NCBI RefSeq assembly: GCF_047675955.1
Contig: NC_132909.1
Location: forward strand, 42,769,931 to 42,833,930
Source of the DNA: Chlorocebus sabaeus
Taxonomy: Eukaryota; Chordata; Mammalia; Primates; Cercopithecidae
Direction: 5' to 3'
DNA: 64,000 nucleotides
Shown here piece by piece: positions 1-11,617 of this stretch; the first letter of the stretch is position 1; every line of letters starts with the position of its first letter. Under the pieces are notes generated by a model. It was not told where the DNA came from, did no database searches, and worked only from the letters and a program-made list of their open reading frames with translations. Position numbers and translations under genes: made by a program.

Positions 1-247
1 AGGTGGGTGAATCACGAGGTCAAGACTTCAAGACCAGCCAGGCCAAGATGATGAAACCCCGTCTCTACTAAAAACACAAAAAAATTAGCCTGATGTGGTG
101 GAGGATACCTTTAATCCCAGCTACCTGGCAAAGGTAGAGAATTGCTTGAACCAGGGAGTGGGAAGTTGCAGTGAGCCGAGATTGTGAAACTGTACTCCAG
201 TCTGGGCAACAAAGGGAGACTCCGTCTCAAAAAAAAAAAAAAAAAAA
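1..247 (+). mobile_element. Alu, cut by window start
   Basis: Right part of a plus-strand Alu ending in a poly(A) of about 20. It belongs to the intron next to the finger exon that should lie left of the window. Confidence 0.9.
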
Positions 248-257
248 GGTAAATTGC

Positions 258-563
258 TGGCCAGGCATAATGGCTTGTGCCTGTATTCCTAGCACTTTGG
301 TAAGGCAAGGCAGGTGGATCAACTGAGGTCAAAAGTTTGAGACCAGCCTGACCAACATGGTGAATCCCCAACTCTACTAAAAATAAAAAAAAAAATTAGC
401 CAGACATGGTAACAGGCACCTTTAATCCTAGGTACCTGGAGGCTGAGGCAGGAGAACTGCTTCAACTGTGGAGGCAGAGATTGTAGGGAGTCAAGATTAT
501 GCCCCTGCACTCCAGCCTAGGTAACAGAGAGAGACTGTCTCTCACACACATAGACACACACAA
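258..563 (+). mobile_element. Alu with CA-rich tail
   Basis: Plus-strand Alu whose tail has become a CACACA-type repeat. Its counterpart in the right-hand duplicate is 58,206-58,510, with the same odd tail, so it predates the duplication. Confidence 0.9.
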
Positions 564-1139
564 ATGTAAATTGCCAACTCCTGGTTTATTAAAAAAAAAA
601 GAAAGAAAAAAGAAAAGAAAAACAAGAAAAATATTGGCACATACATCTTTATTTCTGGCTTCTAGGAACTTTTTTAGACACTGGTTAATGTCTCCCATGA
701 CATAAAATGCTGAAAGAAATGGTGATATACATTGGAATGACAGTTTGAGTCTGCTGAGTCTAAAGGTAAATGTTACAGAAGCAGAGAAACTGCAGGAACC
801 CAAAGAGGAAAGGGGTGTAGCAAATGACTACAAAGAAGACATATGAATAAACTGATTTAATTAATCAATAAACACAATATTTTAGACAAGACTCATTCTA
901 AAAACATTTTTGAGAAATTCTCAGAATCTCCAGCCAAGACAATTGATTTCAGACTACACCAGGACAAAGCTGTATTATAAAGATTGTAACACGTAGCTTT
1001 TTGTTATGTCGGAATCTCAAAGATTACAATGTATACAAAATATTTGGGCAACATTACCCCATTAAAAAAACTATAAAATTTTTAAAAGCAACCATAAAAA
1101 CTGTATAAAGTAATTTTTAAAATTCAGAATAAATTGAAC

Positions 1140-1440
1140 AGGCCACACTTGGTGGCTCACTCCTGTAATCCTTACACACTGGGAGGCCAAGGTGGGAAAA
1201 TTACATGAGGTCAGGAATTTGAGACCAGCCAGGCCAACATGGTGAAACCCTGTATCTACTAAAAATACAAATATTAGCTGGGCATGGTGGCCTGTGCCTG
1301 TAATTCCAGATACTTGGGAGACTGATACATGAGAATTGCTTGAACCCAGGAGGGGAAAGTTGCAGTAAGTGAAGATTGTACCACTGCACTCCAGGCTGGG
1401 CAACAGAGCAAGATTGTCTCAAAAATAAAATAAAATAAAA
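1140..1440 (+). mobile_element. Alu
   Basis: Full-length plus-strand Alu with an AAAAT-type tail; shared with 59,083-59,380. Confidence 0.9.
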
Positions 1441-1447
1441 TGAAGTA

Positions 1448-1766
1448 GGCTGGCACGGTGGCTCACACCTGTAATCCCAGTACTTTGGGAGGCCGAGGTG
1501 GGTGGATCATTTGAGGTCAGGAGTTTAGGATCAGCCTGGCCAACATGGTGAAACCTGGTCTCCAGCAAAGATACAAAAATCAGCCGAGCATGGAGGCAGG
1601 CACCTGTAATCCCAGCTACTGGGAGGCTGAGGCAGGAGACTCGCTTGAACTTAGGAGGCAGAGGTTGCAGTGAGCCAGGATCATTGCAGTGAGCCACTAT
1701 TGTGCCATGGCACTCCAGCCTGGGAGACAGAGTGAGACTCTGTCTCAGAAAAATAAATAAATAAAA
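1448..1766 (+). mobile_element. Alu
   Basis: Full-length plus-strand Alu with an AAAT tail. The right-hand copy (59,381-59,535) has lost its middle. Confidence 0.9.
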
Positions 1767-2796
1767 TTGAATAATATTCAGTAAGTGAAATAGGAGCACA
1801 GACAACTAATGAAGATCAGAAAAATGAGGATGACAAGAAAAAATATTAAAATAGCAAAAAACAAAAATTGTGGATATAAAAAATACAAAAAAAATCACTG
1901 AAAAATTTCTTAAGAGAAAAAATAATGTAAACATGAAGAAGCTGAACAAACTAGGACACACATAAAGATATTTATAACAAATACAACTATAAGCAAAATT
2001 TCAAAAATCACAGATAAGAAGAGAATTTTGGGAGCTGCAAGATAAAAAAAAAGTGTCATTTGTAAGCATAGTCTCATGGGATAACCAGTGAATTTATCAA
2101 AAAAAAAAGTTTTACAGGTCAGAAGGAAACTGTGATATTGTTAAAGTTATAATTTTAAAAAGTCACGTGAGAATAATACCATCAGCACAATCGTACTACC
2201 AAATAAAAAGAAGTCCTTCCACAATAACCAAATCCTGAGAAAGCATATTGGCCCTGCATATGCCCTACATATCAAAGATGCTGAAAGGAGTTTCTTCCAC
2301 TGAAAATAACATAATGCAAGAAAACAACACATAATCAGATGAAAATAGGTAACTTTCTGGGAAAGATATGCACATACACAAGAATGGAATTGCTTACTTA
2401 TCATTATCATAAGGGTGCAGAAAACACTTTCAGCTATTTAAAACTTAAAAGGTAAAGTAGAGAAATTATTACAAACATTGTTAATGAATATATAAAATAT
2501 AAAAAATATAATTAGCAAAATCAATAACAAAGTTGAAGGCAGATGTAATCATGAAGATTTTTTGCATTCAACTGAAGTTAATTTTTTACCACACTTAAAT
2601 ATATGGTTGGATCTTTTAGAGGTTTTATGTAATCCCCAAGATACTACTAAGAAAATATCTGTATAGATACACAAAAGAAAATAAGAAGAAAATTGAAAGC
2701 ATATCAATACAAAAATTTTAAAAATATACAAAAAGGCAGAAAAAAAATGAGAGACAAAGACATAAGAATCAAATAAAAGAATTAATAAAGTAATAT

Positions 2797-3095
2797 TGGC
2801 CAGGTGTGGTGGCTTATGCCTATAATCCCAGCACTTTGGGAAGCCAAGGAAGGCAGATCACTTAAGGTCAGGAATTCAAACCCAGCCTGGCCAACATGGC
2901 ATAAACCCATCTCTACTAAAAATACCAAAAATTAGCCCAGCGTGGTGGCAGGTGCCTGTAAACCCAGCTGCTCAGGTGGCTGAGACAGGAGAATCGCTTG
3001 GACCCAGGAGGCGGAGGCTGTAGTGATCTGAGATTGCACCATTGCACTCTAACCTGGATGAAAGAACGAGACTCCATCACAAAAAAAAAAAAAAA
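2797..3095 (+). mobile_element. Alu
   Basis: Full-length plus-strand Alu in the left copy of duplication A; I do not see it at the matching place in the right copy. Confidence 0.9.
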
Positions 3096-3195
3096 GGTAA
3101 GTTTTTCTCTTTCAGAAAACTATTTAAATATATATATACAATTATCTTTCCAATCAAGAGACATACTTTCAATAAAAAGCATTATTAAACAATTT

Positions 3196-3728
3196 TACCA
3201 GCTTGACCAACATGGCGAAACCCCGTCTCTACAAAAAATGCAAAACTTGGCCGGGCGTGGTGGCTCAAGCCTGTAATCCCAGCACTTTGGGAGACCGAGA
3301 CGGGCGGATCACGAGGTCAGGAGATCGAGACCATCCTGGCTAACACGGTGAAAACCCGTCTCTACTAAAAAAAATACAAAAACTAGCAGGGCGAGGTGGC
3401 GGGCGCCTGTAGTCCCAGCTACTTCGAAGGCTGAGGCAGGAGAATGGCGTGAACCCGGGAGGCGGAGCTTGCAGTGAGCTGAGATCCGGCCACTGCACTC
3501 CAGCCCGGGCGACAGAGCCAGACTCCGTCTCAAAAAAAAAAAAAAAAAAAAAATGCAAACATTAGCCATGCATGGTGGTGTGCACCTTTAATCCCACCTA
3601 CTCGGGAGGCTGAGGCAGGATAATCGCTTGAACCCAGAAGGTAGAGGTTGCAGTGAGCCAAGTTTGCGCCACTTGCACTCTAGCCTGGGCGACAGAGTGA
3701 GACTCCATCTCAAAAAAAAAAAAAAAAA
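3196..3728 (+). mobile_element. Older Alu split by a younger Alu
   Basis: The pieces 3,196-3,248 and 3,553-3,728 together make one plus-strand Alu. It is interrupted in its middle A-rich region by the young Alu at 3,249-3,552. Confidence 0.85.
3249..3552 (+). mobile_element. AluY, Old World monkey type
   Basis: Carries the GAGGTGGCGGGCGCC and GATCCGGCC variants of cercopithecine AluY subfamilies. It sits inside an older Alu, flanked by near-identical copies of AAAAAATGCAAA, the expected target-site duplication. Confidence 0.85.
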
Positions 3729-4139
3729 TTAAAAATCAAGATCCAACTGGCCTTTCTACAAGAGTCACCTCAGATCTAATGATAATGACTGAAAGTGGTA
3801 AGATGGAAGGAGAAATTTCATGTAAATATTAATCAAATGAGAGCAGGTCAAAATAATATTACATAAGCTACATCTTAAGTCAAAAACTGTCATATTTTAT
3901 AAAATGTACTTTAAGTCAAAACTTCAAAAAGACACAGAAGGACATTAAACAATATATAGATTCATTCACTGGGAACCTATCACAAATTTGTTTATACATG
4001 TGTGTATTTGTGTGTGTGTGTGTGTTTCAAATTAGGGTTTCAAATATATAAAGCAAATACTAACAAAACTGAATAAACATACAGAGAGAAATATAATTAC
4101 AGTAGGATATTTCAATACCCCACTTGCTATAATAATAAT

Positions 4140-4870
4140 GACATATTTGAAAATCCATGTTTATTGTACCACTATTCACAAAAGACAAAAGGCTGAAGCA
4201 ACTCAGGTGTCTCTTGATTTATAAACATATCAAAAATGTAACATATATATACGATGAAATATTATTCCACCTTAAAAAGAACAATCTTGTCACATTTTAA
4301 GATGACGTTGAGAATATTATGTCACCTGAATTAATCCAGTAACAAAATTACAGATACTCTATGATTCCACTTATATGAAGTATCTTAAGAAGTCAAAATC
4401 ATGCCGGGCACGGTGTCTCACGCCTGTAATCCCAGCACTTTGGGAGGCCGAGGAGGGCGGATCACGAGGTCAGGAGATCGAGACCATCCTGGCTAACACA
4501 GTGGAATCCCATCTCTACCAAAAATACAAAAAAATTAGCCAGGCATGATGGCGGGCGCCTCTAGTCCCAGCTACTGGGGAGGCTGAGGCAGGAGAATGGC
4601 GTGAACCCGGGAGGCGGAACTTGCAATGAGCCGAGATTGCACCACATCACTCCAGCCTAGGAGACAGTGCGAGACTCCGTCAAATAAATAAATAAATAAG
4701 AAGTCAAAATCATAAAAAGAGAAAGTGGAAGGTTTGTCTGTCTAGGGCTGGAACGAGGGTAAAATTAGCGGTTGTTACTTAATGGGTATTGAGTTTAAGT
4801 TTTACAAGATGTAAAGTTTCTAGAAGTCTTTTGCATAACAATGCGAATATATTTAACATCCCTGAAATGA
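4140..4870 (+). mobile_element. Old L1 3' end, plus strand, interrupted by an Alu
   Basis: About 4,140-4,402 resembles the late ORF2/3' region of an old L1 (the stretch around the 'accactattcacaa' motif). After the Alu, 4,700-4,870 resembles an L1M 3' UTR. Assigned by recognition, not alignment. Confidence 0.6.
4403..4699 (+). mobile_element. Alu
   Basis: Plus-strand Alu with an AAAT tail, flanked by perfect direct repeats AAGAAGTCAAAATCAT (target-site duplication) inside old L1 sequence. Confidence 0.92.
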
Positions 4871-4875
4871 GCAGC

Positions 4876-5135
4876 TTTTTTTTGAGACAGGGTCTCACTC
4901 TTTCAACCAAGATGGAATGTAGAGGCACAATTTTGACTCTCCCTCAATCTCCAACGTAGATGGGACCACAGGTGCACACCACTATGCCTGGCAATTATCA
5001 ATTTTTTTTTTAATAGAGAAAGGTCTCTGTATGTTGCCCAAGCTGGTCTCAAGCTTTTGGGCTCCAGGAATCCTTCTGTCTCGGCCTCCCAAAACCCTTG
5101 GATTACAGATGAGAGCCACAACCATGCCTGGCCGT
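4876..5135 (-). mobile_element. Old Alu, minus strand
   Basis: Diverged minus-strand Alu (AluJ-like) with a T-run at the left. The bases on to 5,600 are AT-rich intron with nothing recognisable. Confidence 0.75.
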
Positions 5136-5599
5136 GAAATATACACTTCAATAGATTTAAGGCGGTACATTTTATGTTACGTGTTTTTAAAACATTTCTT
5201 TTAAAGAAAAACTGAAAAAAATACAGAATTATAAATCTTTTTGAAAATTACCTTCAAATCACTAAAGTTTTTCTCTCACAAAAGGAAATATATATTCATC
5301 ATTAAACACACGGTACAAATAAGACTATATCCATGACAACTCCCTTAGACAAGATAAAACTACCATTGAAACTCAGCTAAGAAAGAATATAGGATAAGCC
5401 ATAACTAAAATTGGGGTCATATTTATAAATAAACATACATACATATGTAATCTGATTGTGATAAACATGCATAATTTATCTCTTAATTAAACCTCAAATT
5501 GACTTAAACTGTATAAACAGAATTTCAAATTATCTAAAATTGTAATATGAAAGTAAAACCAACAGACACAAAAAACTGATGTTACGAAACCTACACTGA

Positions 5600-5761
5600 G
5601 GCCAGGTGCAGTGGCTCATATCTGTAATCTTAGCTCCTTGGAAAGCTGAGGCACGAGAATTGCTTTGAACCCAGGAGGTGGAGGTTGCAGTAAACCAAGC
5701 CCGCACCACTGCACTCCAGCCTGGGCTACAGAATGTGACTCCGTCTCACAAAAACAAAAAA
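5600..5761 (+). mobile_element. Alu with internal deletion
   Basis: Plus-strand Alu with the start and end present but most of the middle missing. Confidence 0.8.
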
Positions 5762-5777
5762 ATTGTCCAGGTAACTG

Positions 5778-6251
5778 TGTAGCAGGACGAGCCACAGACA
5801 AAACTCCTCAGACAACGGATTAAAGAAGGAAGAGGTTTTTTATTCGGCCAGGAGCCTCGGCAGACTCACGTCTTAAGAGCTGAGCTCCCTGAAGGAGAAA
5901 TACGTGGCCTTTTTAAAGGCTTACGACTTTAAGGGATCTATGTAAAAGGGTCATGATAAATCAAGCATGCGTGGAAAAGGCGACTGGGGGCTACATGCAT
6001 CAGCTAACAGAACAGAAAGTTTTGCAATGCTTTTTTTCATACAGTGTCAGGAATTTACAGAAAACACAAGTAGTTTAGGCCAGGGGTTGATGTTATTATT
6101 ATTACTTTGTTTAACTTCTAGGGCTGGGTGATGGTGCCAAGGTTGTCTGGCTATTTATCTTACTTTTGTTTCTTCTTCTCTTTACTCCTGTCTTGTGAAC
6201 TAGGCAAGGTAGGGGGAGGAGGGCAGCAGGAGTGGTAGTGGTCTCCTTCCT
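5778..6251 (-). mobile_element. Solo ERV LTR, minus strand
   Basis: About 474 bp flanked by TAACTG (5,772-5,777 and 6,252-6,257), a likely target-site duplication. Read on the minus strand it ends in CCTGCTACA, preceded by a polyadenylation signal (the TTTATT seen on the plus strand near 5,838). No internal retroviral sequence is attached, so it is a solo LTR. I cannot name the family from sequence alone; class I is likely. Confidence 0.7.
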
Positions 6252-6845
6252 TAACTGGAATATTTAACTATTACTGTGTACTCATCAAATGCGGGTATTT
6301 TGAATCATTGGCATGCACTGTGTGGCAGTGAAATTTCAGAGAATCTGCAGTATCATTATAAATAGAAGATTCTAATGAGAAACTTTTAATAAATAAGCAT
6401 TTAAAAGAAACTAGAGTTATATTTATGTTTTAAATATATGCTATTCTTACACAAAATGAAACTGCTGTAATTCAACTTTAGACGCAAAGAATAGCCTTAC
6501 ATTGTTAAATATAGAAAATATATGTATCTACTTTGCAGAACAGGGTTAGACCCTCTGATATGTAAAACAAATATTAGGAAATAAACTATGTTATTATTCA
6601 GATATAGGCTGAAGAAAGTAGAGGAAAATCCTATAATTCCTTTTTGCCAGCAGCAAAATTAAATTTATAAGTAAATATTTGAGTAAATATAGAGTACCTA
6701 CTAATTATCTAATTTACTGCAGGCATAATATGCAAATTCTAGCATATTGTTTTAAATATCTGAATCTAAAATTACAGAAAAATTTGCAGTAGAAAATAGA
6801 AAGCAAAAAGGTATAAGGAGAGTGACATTAGTAAGATAAAAAGAC

Positions 6846-7150
6846 TACCTGGGCGCAGTGGCTCACGCCTGTAATCCCAGCACTTTGGTAGGCTGAGGCA
6901 TGCAGATCATGAGGTCAAGAGATTGAGACCATCCTGGCCAACATGGTGAAACCCCGTCTCTACTAAAAATAACAAAAAATTAGCCAGGCGTGGTGGCAGG
7001 CGCCTGTAATCCCAGCTACTTGGGAGGCTGAGGCAGGAGAATCGCTTGTACCAAGGAGACGGAGGTTGCAGTGAGCCGAGACTGCACCATTGCACTATAG
7101 CCTGGGCAAAAGGAGCAAAACTCCATCTCAAAAAAAAAAGAAAAAGAAAA
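6846..7150 (+). mobile_element. Alu
   Basis: Full-length plus-strand Alu, absent from the matching position of the inverted arm near 52,010. Confidence 0.9.
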
Positions 7151-7202
7151 ATAATTGCAAAAAAAAAAATTCAGCCATACCTGACAAAAATGCCTTTATG
7201 AG

Positions 7203-7335
7203 AGAATCAGGCATTGTGGCTCACACCTGTAATGACACTTACATGGTACATTAAGGTTATGAAACTGCTTCAGGACAGGATTTTGGGACCAGCCTGGGTT
7301 ATGTAGCAAGATGCCATCTCCAAAATAAGTGCCTC
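7203..7335 (+). mobile_element. Old Alu monomer-like fragment
   Basis: Diverged Alu-like left half ('gtggctcacacctgtaat'). Shared with the inverted arm at about 51,545-51,668, so it is older than the duplication. Confidence 0.6.
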
Positions 7336-8127
7336 TAAGACAGATTCGAGATCCAGGGAGGGAGTTGTGAAACACTGTCAAAGCTTAAGATTGAGAAGAG
7401 TTTTATTTAGAAGGCAGGCCCTCATTCAGGTGGGAAACTACAGGACTTCTTTTCTTGGCTACAGACCAGGATAGGGTTCACTCAACTTGGTCCCACTGAG
7501 AATTCTGAACTTACTCTGTAACCAACCCAAACTTTTCCCAGCCACAGTCTGGCAGAGGTCCTGCCATTCCCAGACCTGGAGGAAGGCACCCATTTACAGT
7601 CATGTAGGCAGGCCTGCAGACCTTGGCCTTTACTGTGGTCCCTGAAGCAGTTCAATGACTCAGTTTCATTTAACTGAGCCAAGTATGTGGTCCGTTCTGC
7701 CTACATAGAAACGCTCACAGGGTTACTTAAGGAAATGCTCTCTGGTACTCACTGAAAGCCATACTCATCCACATCCTGATATAAGCCTTACCATAAGCAG
7801 TCCTGACTGCAAAAACATGCCCTAGTGTCTGCCCGGTGGAGCAAAGTCCTGAAGGATATTCAGTCTAAAAATAAAATGGAAATTACAACTACCCAAGCCC
7901 CTATACCAAGCCAACAAAAGGTGGACCCTAGTGCAGACCCAGCAGCCTTGTGACCAAGCTACAACCCCTCTTCACTACAAACTCAGAGAAGATCTCATCA
8001 CCCTAAGGGCCAACAAAAGAAGATATCTTTACCTTCTAAAACCAGTTTGTGAAAACTTGAAGAGGTACTTGCTCCATTGAATTCAGACACCAATACAAAA
8101 TTATATTGTGCCCATTGTCAATGCTTC

Positions 8128-8436
8128 TTTTTTTTTTTTTTCTTTTTTTTGTGAGATGCAGTTTTGCTCTTGTTGCCCAGGCTGAAGTGCATTGCTGTGA
8201 TCTTGGCTCACTGTAACCTCTGCCTCTTGTGTTCAAGTGATTCTCCTGTCTCAGCCTCCCAAGTTGCTGGGATTACAGACTCATATCACCACACTCGGCT
8301 AATTTTTGTATTTTTAGTAGAGATGGGGTTTCATCATATTGGTCAGACTGGTCTTAAACTCCTGACCTCAGGTGATCCACACACTTTGGCCTCCCAAAGT
8401 GCTGGGATTACAGGTGTGAGCCACGGAGTCTGGCCA
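8128..8436 (-). mobile_element. Alu
   Basis: Minus-strand Alu flanked by AATGCTTCT repeats. The inverted arm near 51,020 shows the empty site, so it inserted after the duplication. Confidence 0.92.
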
Positions 8437-8507
8437 ATGCTTCTATTTCAATGTAGTACTGGAAGTATGTGGCAGAAGAATTAGTCATAGAAATAAAAAA
8501 AAAAATC

Positions 8508-8815
8508 GTCCAGGCACGGTGGCTCAAGTCTATAATCCCAGCACTTTGGGAGGCCGAGATGGGCGGATCACGAGGTCAGGAGATCAAGACCATCCTGGCT
8601 AACAGGTGAAACCCCGTCTCTACTAAAAAATACAAAAAACTAGCCAGGCGAGGTGGCGGGCGCCTGTAGTCCCAGCTACTCGGGAGGCTGAGGCAGAAGA
8701 ATGGCCTAAACCTGAGAGTCCGAGCTTGCAGTGAGCTGAGATCCGGCCACTGCACTCCAGCCTGGGCAATAGAGCGAGACTCTGTCTCAAAAAAAATAAA
8801 AAATAAAAATAAAAA
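8508..8815 (+). mobile_element. AluY, Old World monkey type
   Basis: Plus-strand Alu with GAGGTGGCGGGCGCC and GATCCGGCC variants; absent from the inverted arm. Confidence 0.88.
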
Positions 8816-8819
8816 TAAA

Positions 8820-9885
8820 TCTATTGAAATCAAAAAAAAAGTAAAAAGTTGCTGTTTGTAGATCATACAATTGTGTATATAAAAAACCATAAACAGTACA
8901 TAAAAATCTGTCTAAACTAATAAATACACTCAGTAAATTAGCAAAATACAAAATTAACGTACAAGTATATATATGGTTTCATACACTTTTTTTTTTTTTG
9001 GAAAAGGAGTCTTGCTCTTGTTGACCAGCCTGGAGTGCAATGGTGCAATCTTGGCTAACTGCAACCTCCACCTCCCAGGTAGGTTCAAGTGATTCTCCTG
9101 CCTCAGCCTCCCAAGTAGCTGGGATTATAGGCATGCACCACCACACCCAGCTAATTTTTGTATTTTCAGTAGAGACAGGGTTTCTCCATGTTAGTTAGGT
9201 TGGTCTTGAACTCCCCACCTCAGTTGATACACCCGCCTCAGTCTCCCTAAGTGCTAGAATTACAGGCGTTGACCACCATGCCTAGCTATGGTTTCATACA
9301 CTTAAAACAGACTATCTGACAAAATAGAGGAAAAAAAATTTTTATTTACTATAGCATTAAGTAATAAATTTCTGAGAAGAAAATTCACCAAGGAGGTAAA
9401 AATCTTTACAATAAAAAATGAAAAAATTAGAGAAGATCCAAATAAATTTTAAAATATTTTATGTCTATGGATTGAAAGAATAAATATTAATAAAGTGCCA
9501 TATTATCCAAAGTGATCTATAGATTCAATAAACTTCCTATCAAAATTGCAGTGGCATTTTTTTCACAGTACTGGAAAATGCAATTCTAAAATTTACATGA
9601 AACTAAAATAAACTTTGAATAGCCAAAGCAACCTTGAGGAAAAAGAACAAAGCAGAAAAATATCATACTTATAATTTCAAACTATATTTCAAGACTTTAT
9701 AGTAATAAAAACAGATAGACTGTGCAGAAAAATGAACAAAAAATGCAACAGAAACTATTACTCTCACATATATCAGACTTGATGCAAAAAGAGAACATGA
9801 AAAACAGTTTTAGTTTATCTAAATCATGCAGATAGATATTTGCATATCTGCAAAACAATGGAAAAGCAACCAGACTGTGCAGTCT
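8820..9885 (+). mobile_element. L1 ORF2 fragment, plus strand
   Basis: The sequence on both sides of the Alu at 8,989-9,290 resembles the reverse-transcriptase part of L1 ORF2 on the plus strand, heavily mutated and without an open frame. The start is shared with the inverted arm at 50,760-50,960. Confidence 0.65.
8989..9290 (-). mobile_element. Alu
   Basis: Minus-strand Alu inserted in L1 sequence and flanked by copies of ATGGTTTCATACACTT. Confidence 0.92.
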
Positions 9886-9889
9886 CTTT

Positions 9890-10197
9890 TTTGTTTGTTT
9901 GTTTTGTTTTGTTTTGTTTTGTGACAGAGTTTCACTCTGTTGCCCAGGCTGGGGTGCAATGGCACAATCTCAGCTCATGGCAAGCTCCATCTCCTGGGCT
10001 CAAGTGATTCTTTGGCCTCAGCCTCCCAAGTAGCTGTGATTACAGGCGCCCAACAACCCACCTGGCTAATTTCTGTATTTTTAGTAAGGTTTCCCCATGT
10101 TGGTCAGACTAATCTTGAATTTCTGACCTCCGATGGTCCACCTGCCTTGGCGTCCCAAAATTCTGAGATTACAGACATGAGCCAATGTGCCCAGCCT
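9890..10197 (-). mobile_element. Alu
   Basis: Minus-strand Alu with a TTTG/TTTTG-type tail. Confidence 0.9.
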
Positions 10198-10484
10198 CTG
10201 CAATCTCTTATATGCCATAAAGATGTCTTTGGCTCTCACTGTGAACTTGAAGGAAGCTCACCAAAAGAAAAGTAGAATCCTTAGAGAATTTAAAATGACA
10301 AGACAGAAGATGCCCATTTGTGGGAGCAAAATTAAATAAATGAATAAACAAACAACACAGCTGCCCAGGAACTATTTTCTTTGGAACACAGCTTTCTGAA
10401 TCACATTTTAAAAACTTGTTTTCTCATTGACCTTGAAACCTGTTATCTGTGTAGTCTGTGGTATTCAATTTCACTCACACCTAC

Positions 10485-10581
10485 CTGGGGGTTTGGCAAT
10501 CATCTCACGTCTCTTTATAGTCAAAGGTTTTTTTTCCTTGCTCCAGACAGGTGATCAGGTCTGTCTTAGGGACAACAATAC
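10485..10581 (-). pseudogene. KRAB-B exon of a minus-strand KZFP, frameshifted
   Basis: Third exon of a KRAB zinc-finger gene read on the minus strand. The acceptor is ACAG at 10,584-10,582 and the donor GT at 10,484-10,483. It joins in phase to the KRAB-A exon upstream (last G of that exon plus GT makes Gly). The translation then gives a recognisable KRAB-B core, TDLITCLEQGK. The family exon is normally 96 nt; this one is 97. The extra base lies in a run of eight A's (plus-strand T's at about 10,528-10,535) and shifts the frame, so a TGA stop follows about nine codons later. Removing one base restores the usual KRREMIAKPP-type ending, so the insertion is recent or a sequencing artefact. If real, transcripts including this exon give only a short KRAB peptide. 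Confidence 0.85.
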
Positions 10582-10723
10582 CTGTTTTATTAAAAATAAA
10601 TAACATGAGTCTTGCAAGCTAGTAATGTGCTCAGCAGAGCAGATGTAATAAAATATTCTTGTAAATTAATACCAAAATACTAATTTATAACAGAAATTTC
10701 TAAATATTTAGAAAATACTTTCA

Positions 10724-10999
10724 GCTGGGTGCAGTGGCTCACACCTGTAATCCTAGCACTTTGGGAGGCTGAGGTGGGCAGATAACCTGAGGTGAGAAGT
10801 TCAAGACCAGCCTGACCATCATAGAGAAACCCCATCTCTACTAAAAATACAAAAAATTAGCCGGGCATGGTGGCACATGCTTGTAATCCCAGACTCAGGA
10901 GGTTGACACAAGAGAATTGCTTGAACCCAGGAAGTGGAGGTTGTGGTGAGTGGAGATCATGCCATTGCACTCCAGCCTGAACAACAAGAATGAAACTCT
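10724..10999 (+). mobile_element. Alu with expanded purine tail
   Basis: Plus-strand Alu in the intron between the KRAB-A and KRAB-B exons. Its tail has grown into the GGAAA/GAAA repeat that follows. Confidence 0.88.
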
Positions 11000-11002
11000 G
11001 TG

Positions 11003-11210
11003 GAAAGGAAAGGAAAGGAAAGGAAAGGAAAGGAAAGGAAAGGAAAGGAAAGGAAAGGAAAGGAAAGGAAAGAAGGAAAGGAGAGGAGAGGAGAGGAGAG
11101 GAGAGAGGAGAAGAGAGGAAGAAAGGAAGGAAGGAAGAAAGAAAGAAGAAAGAAAGAAAGAAAGAAGAAAGAGAAGGAGAAAGAAAAGAGAAAAAAAGAA
11201 CGAAAGAAAG

Positions 11211-11245
<35 letters not shown>

Positions 11246-11262
11246 AAAGAAAGAAAGAAAAA
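11003..11262. repeat. Homopurine microsatellite (AAAGG)n / (GAAA)n
   Basis: About 260 bases of almost pure A+G on the plus strand: first AAAGG pentamers, then GAGAG units, then GAAA tetramers. Because it lacks stops it creates long lysine/glutamate and serine/phenylalanine reading frames that are not genes. It lies in the KRAB-A to KRAB-B intron, where the transcript would read it as polypyrimidine. Confidence 0.95.
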
Positions 11263-11617
11263 ATACTTTCAATATGCAGGTTTCTTAATTTTACTATCTG
11301 GTACTACGGAATCAAAAATTGGTAGTGGCAATTAGATTTTCAGATGGGGGCAACAATATTTTATACCACTAAATTTCTGGAATTACCACTAATTTAGAGT
11401 GACGAATACAGCTCTACTCAGGAATGTGGAAAGTTCGGATTAAGATGAAACATCTTGAAGAAATTCTATTCTAAATGAACAAATTCTGAAGATTTTCTGG
11501 AAAAAGGAATCTGAAACTCTTTTATGAAAAGAATAAATTACTAAAAAACATTCTACAAAAAAAGAGAAATAAAATCTTTAGGGTATATTATGAATTATGT
11601 ATTCAAGTTATCCTCAC

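Larger units (their letters stand above)
258..4150. repeat. Segmental duplication A, left copy
   Basis: Intronic sequence that reappears in the same orientation at about 58,206-61,690. Matching stretches include about 900-1,010 with 58,845-58,950, 1,800-1,900 with 59,550-59,650 and 4,030-4,130 with 61,590-61,680. Indels come mostly from later Alu insertions. In the right copy this sequence lies just upstream of a zinc-finger exon, so the same is expected just left of this window. The non-Alu stretches (564-1,139 and 1,767-2,796) are AT-rich with no gene seen. Confidence 0.85.
6378..9335 (+). repeat. Inverted duplication T, left arm
   Basis: Matches the reverse complement of about 50,750-52,514. 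For example, the leucine-poor intronic block around 7,990-8,120 matches 51,000-51,130 inverted, and 7,440-7,640 matches 51,230-51,440 inverted. The left arm has gained Alus (6,846, 8,128, 8,508 and 8,989) that the other arm lacks. It lies in the intron downstream of the KRAB-B exon of the minus-strand KZFP. The unique part 7,341-8,127 contains no gene I recognise. Confidence 0.85.

Noticed and set aside
10895..11335. Four overlapping 110-125-residue frames rich in Lys/Glu/Arg or Ser/Phe/Leu
   Set aside because: They are translations of the GGAAA/GAAA homopurine repeat, which lacks stop codons; not genes.
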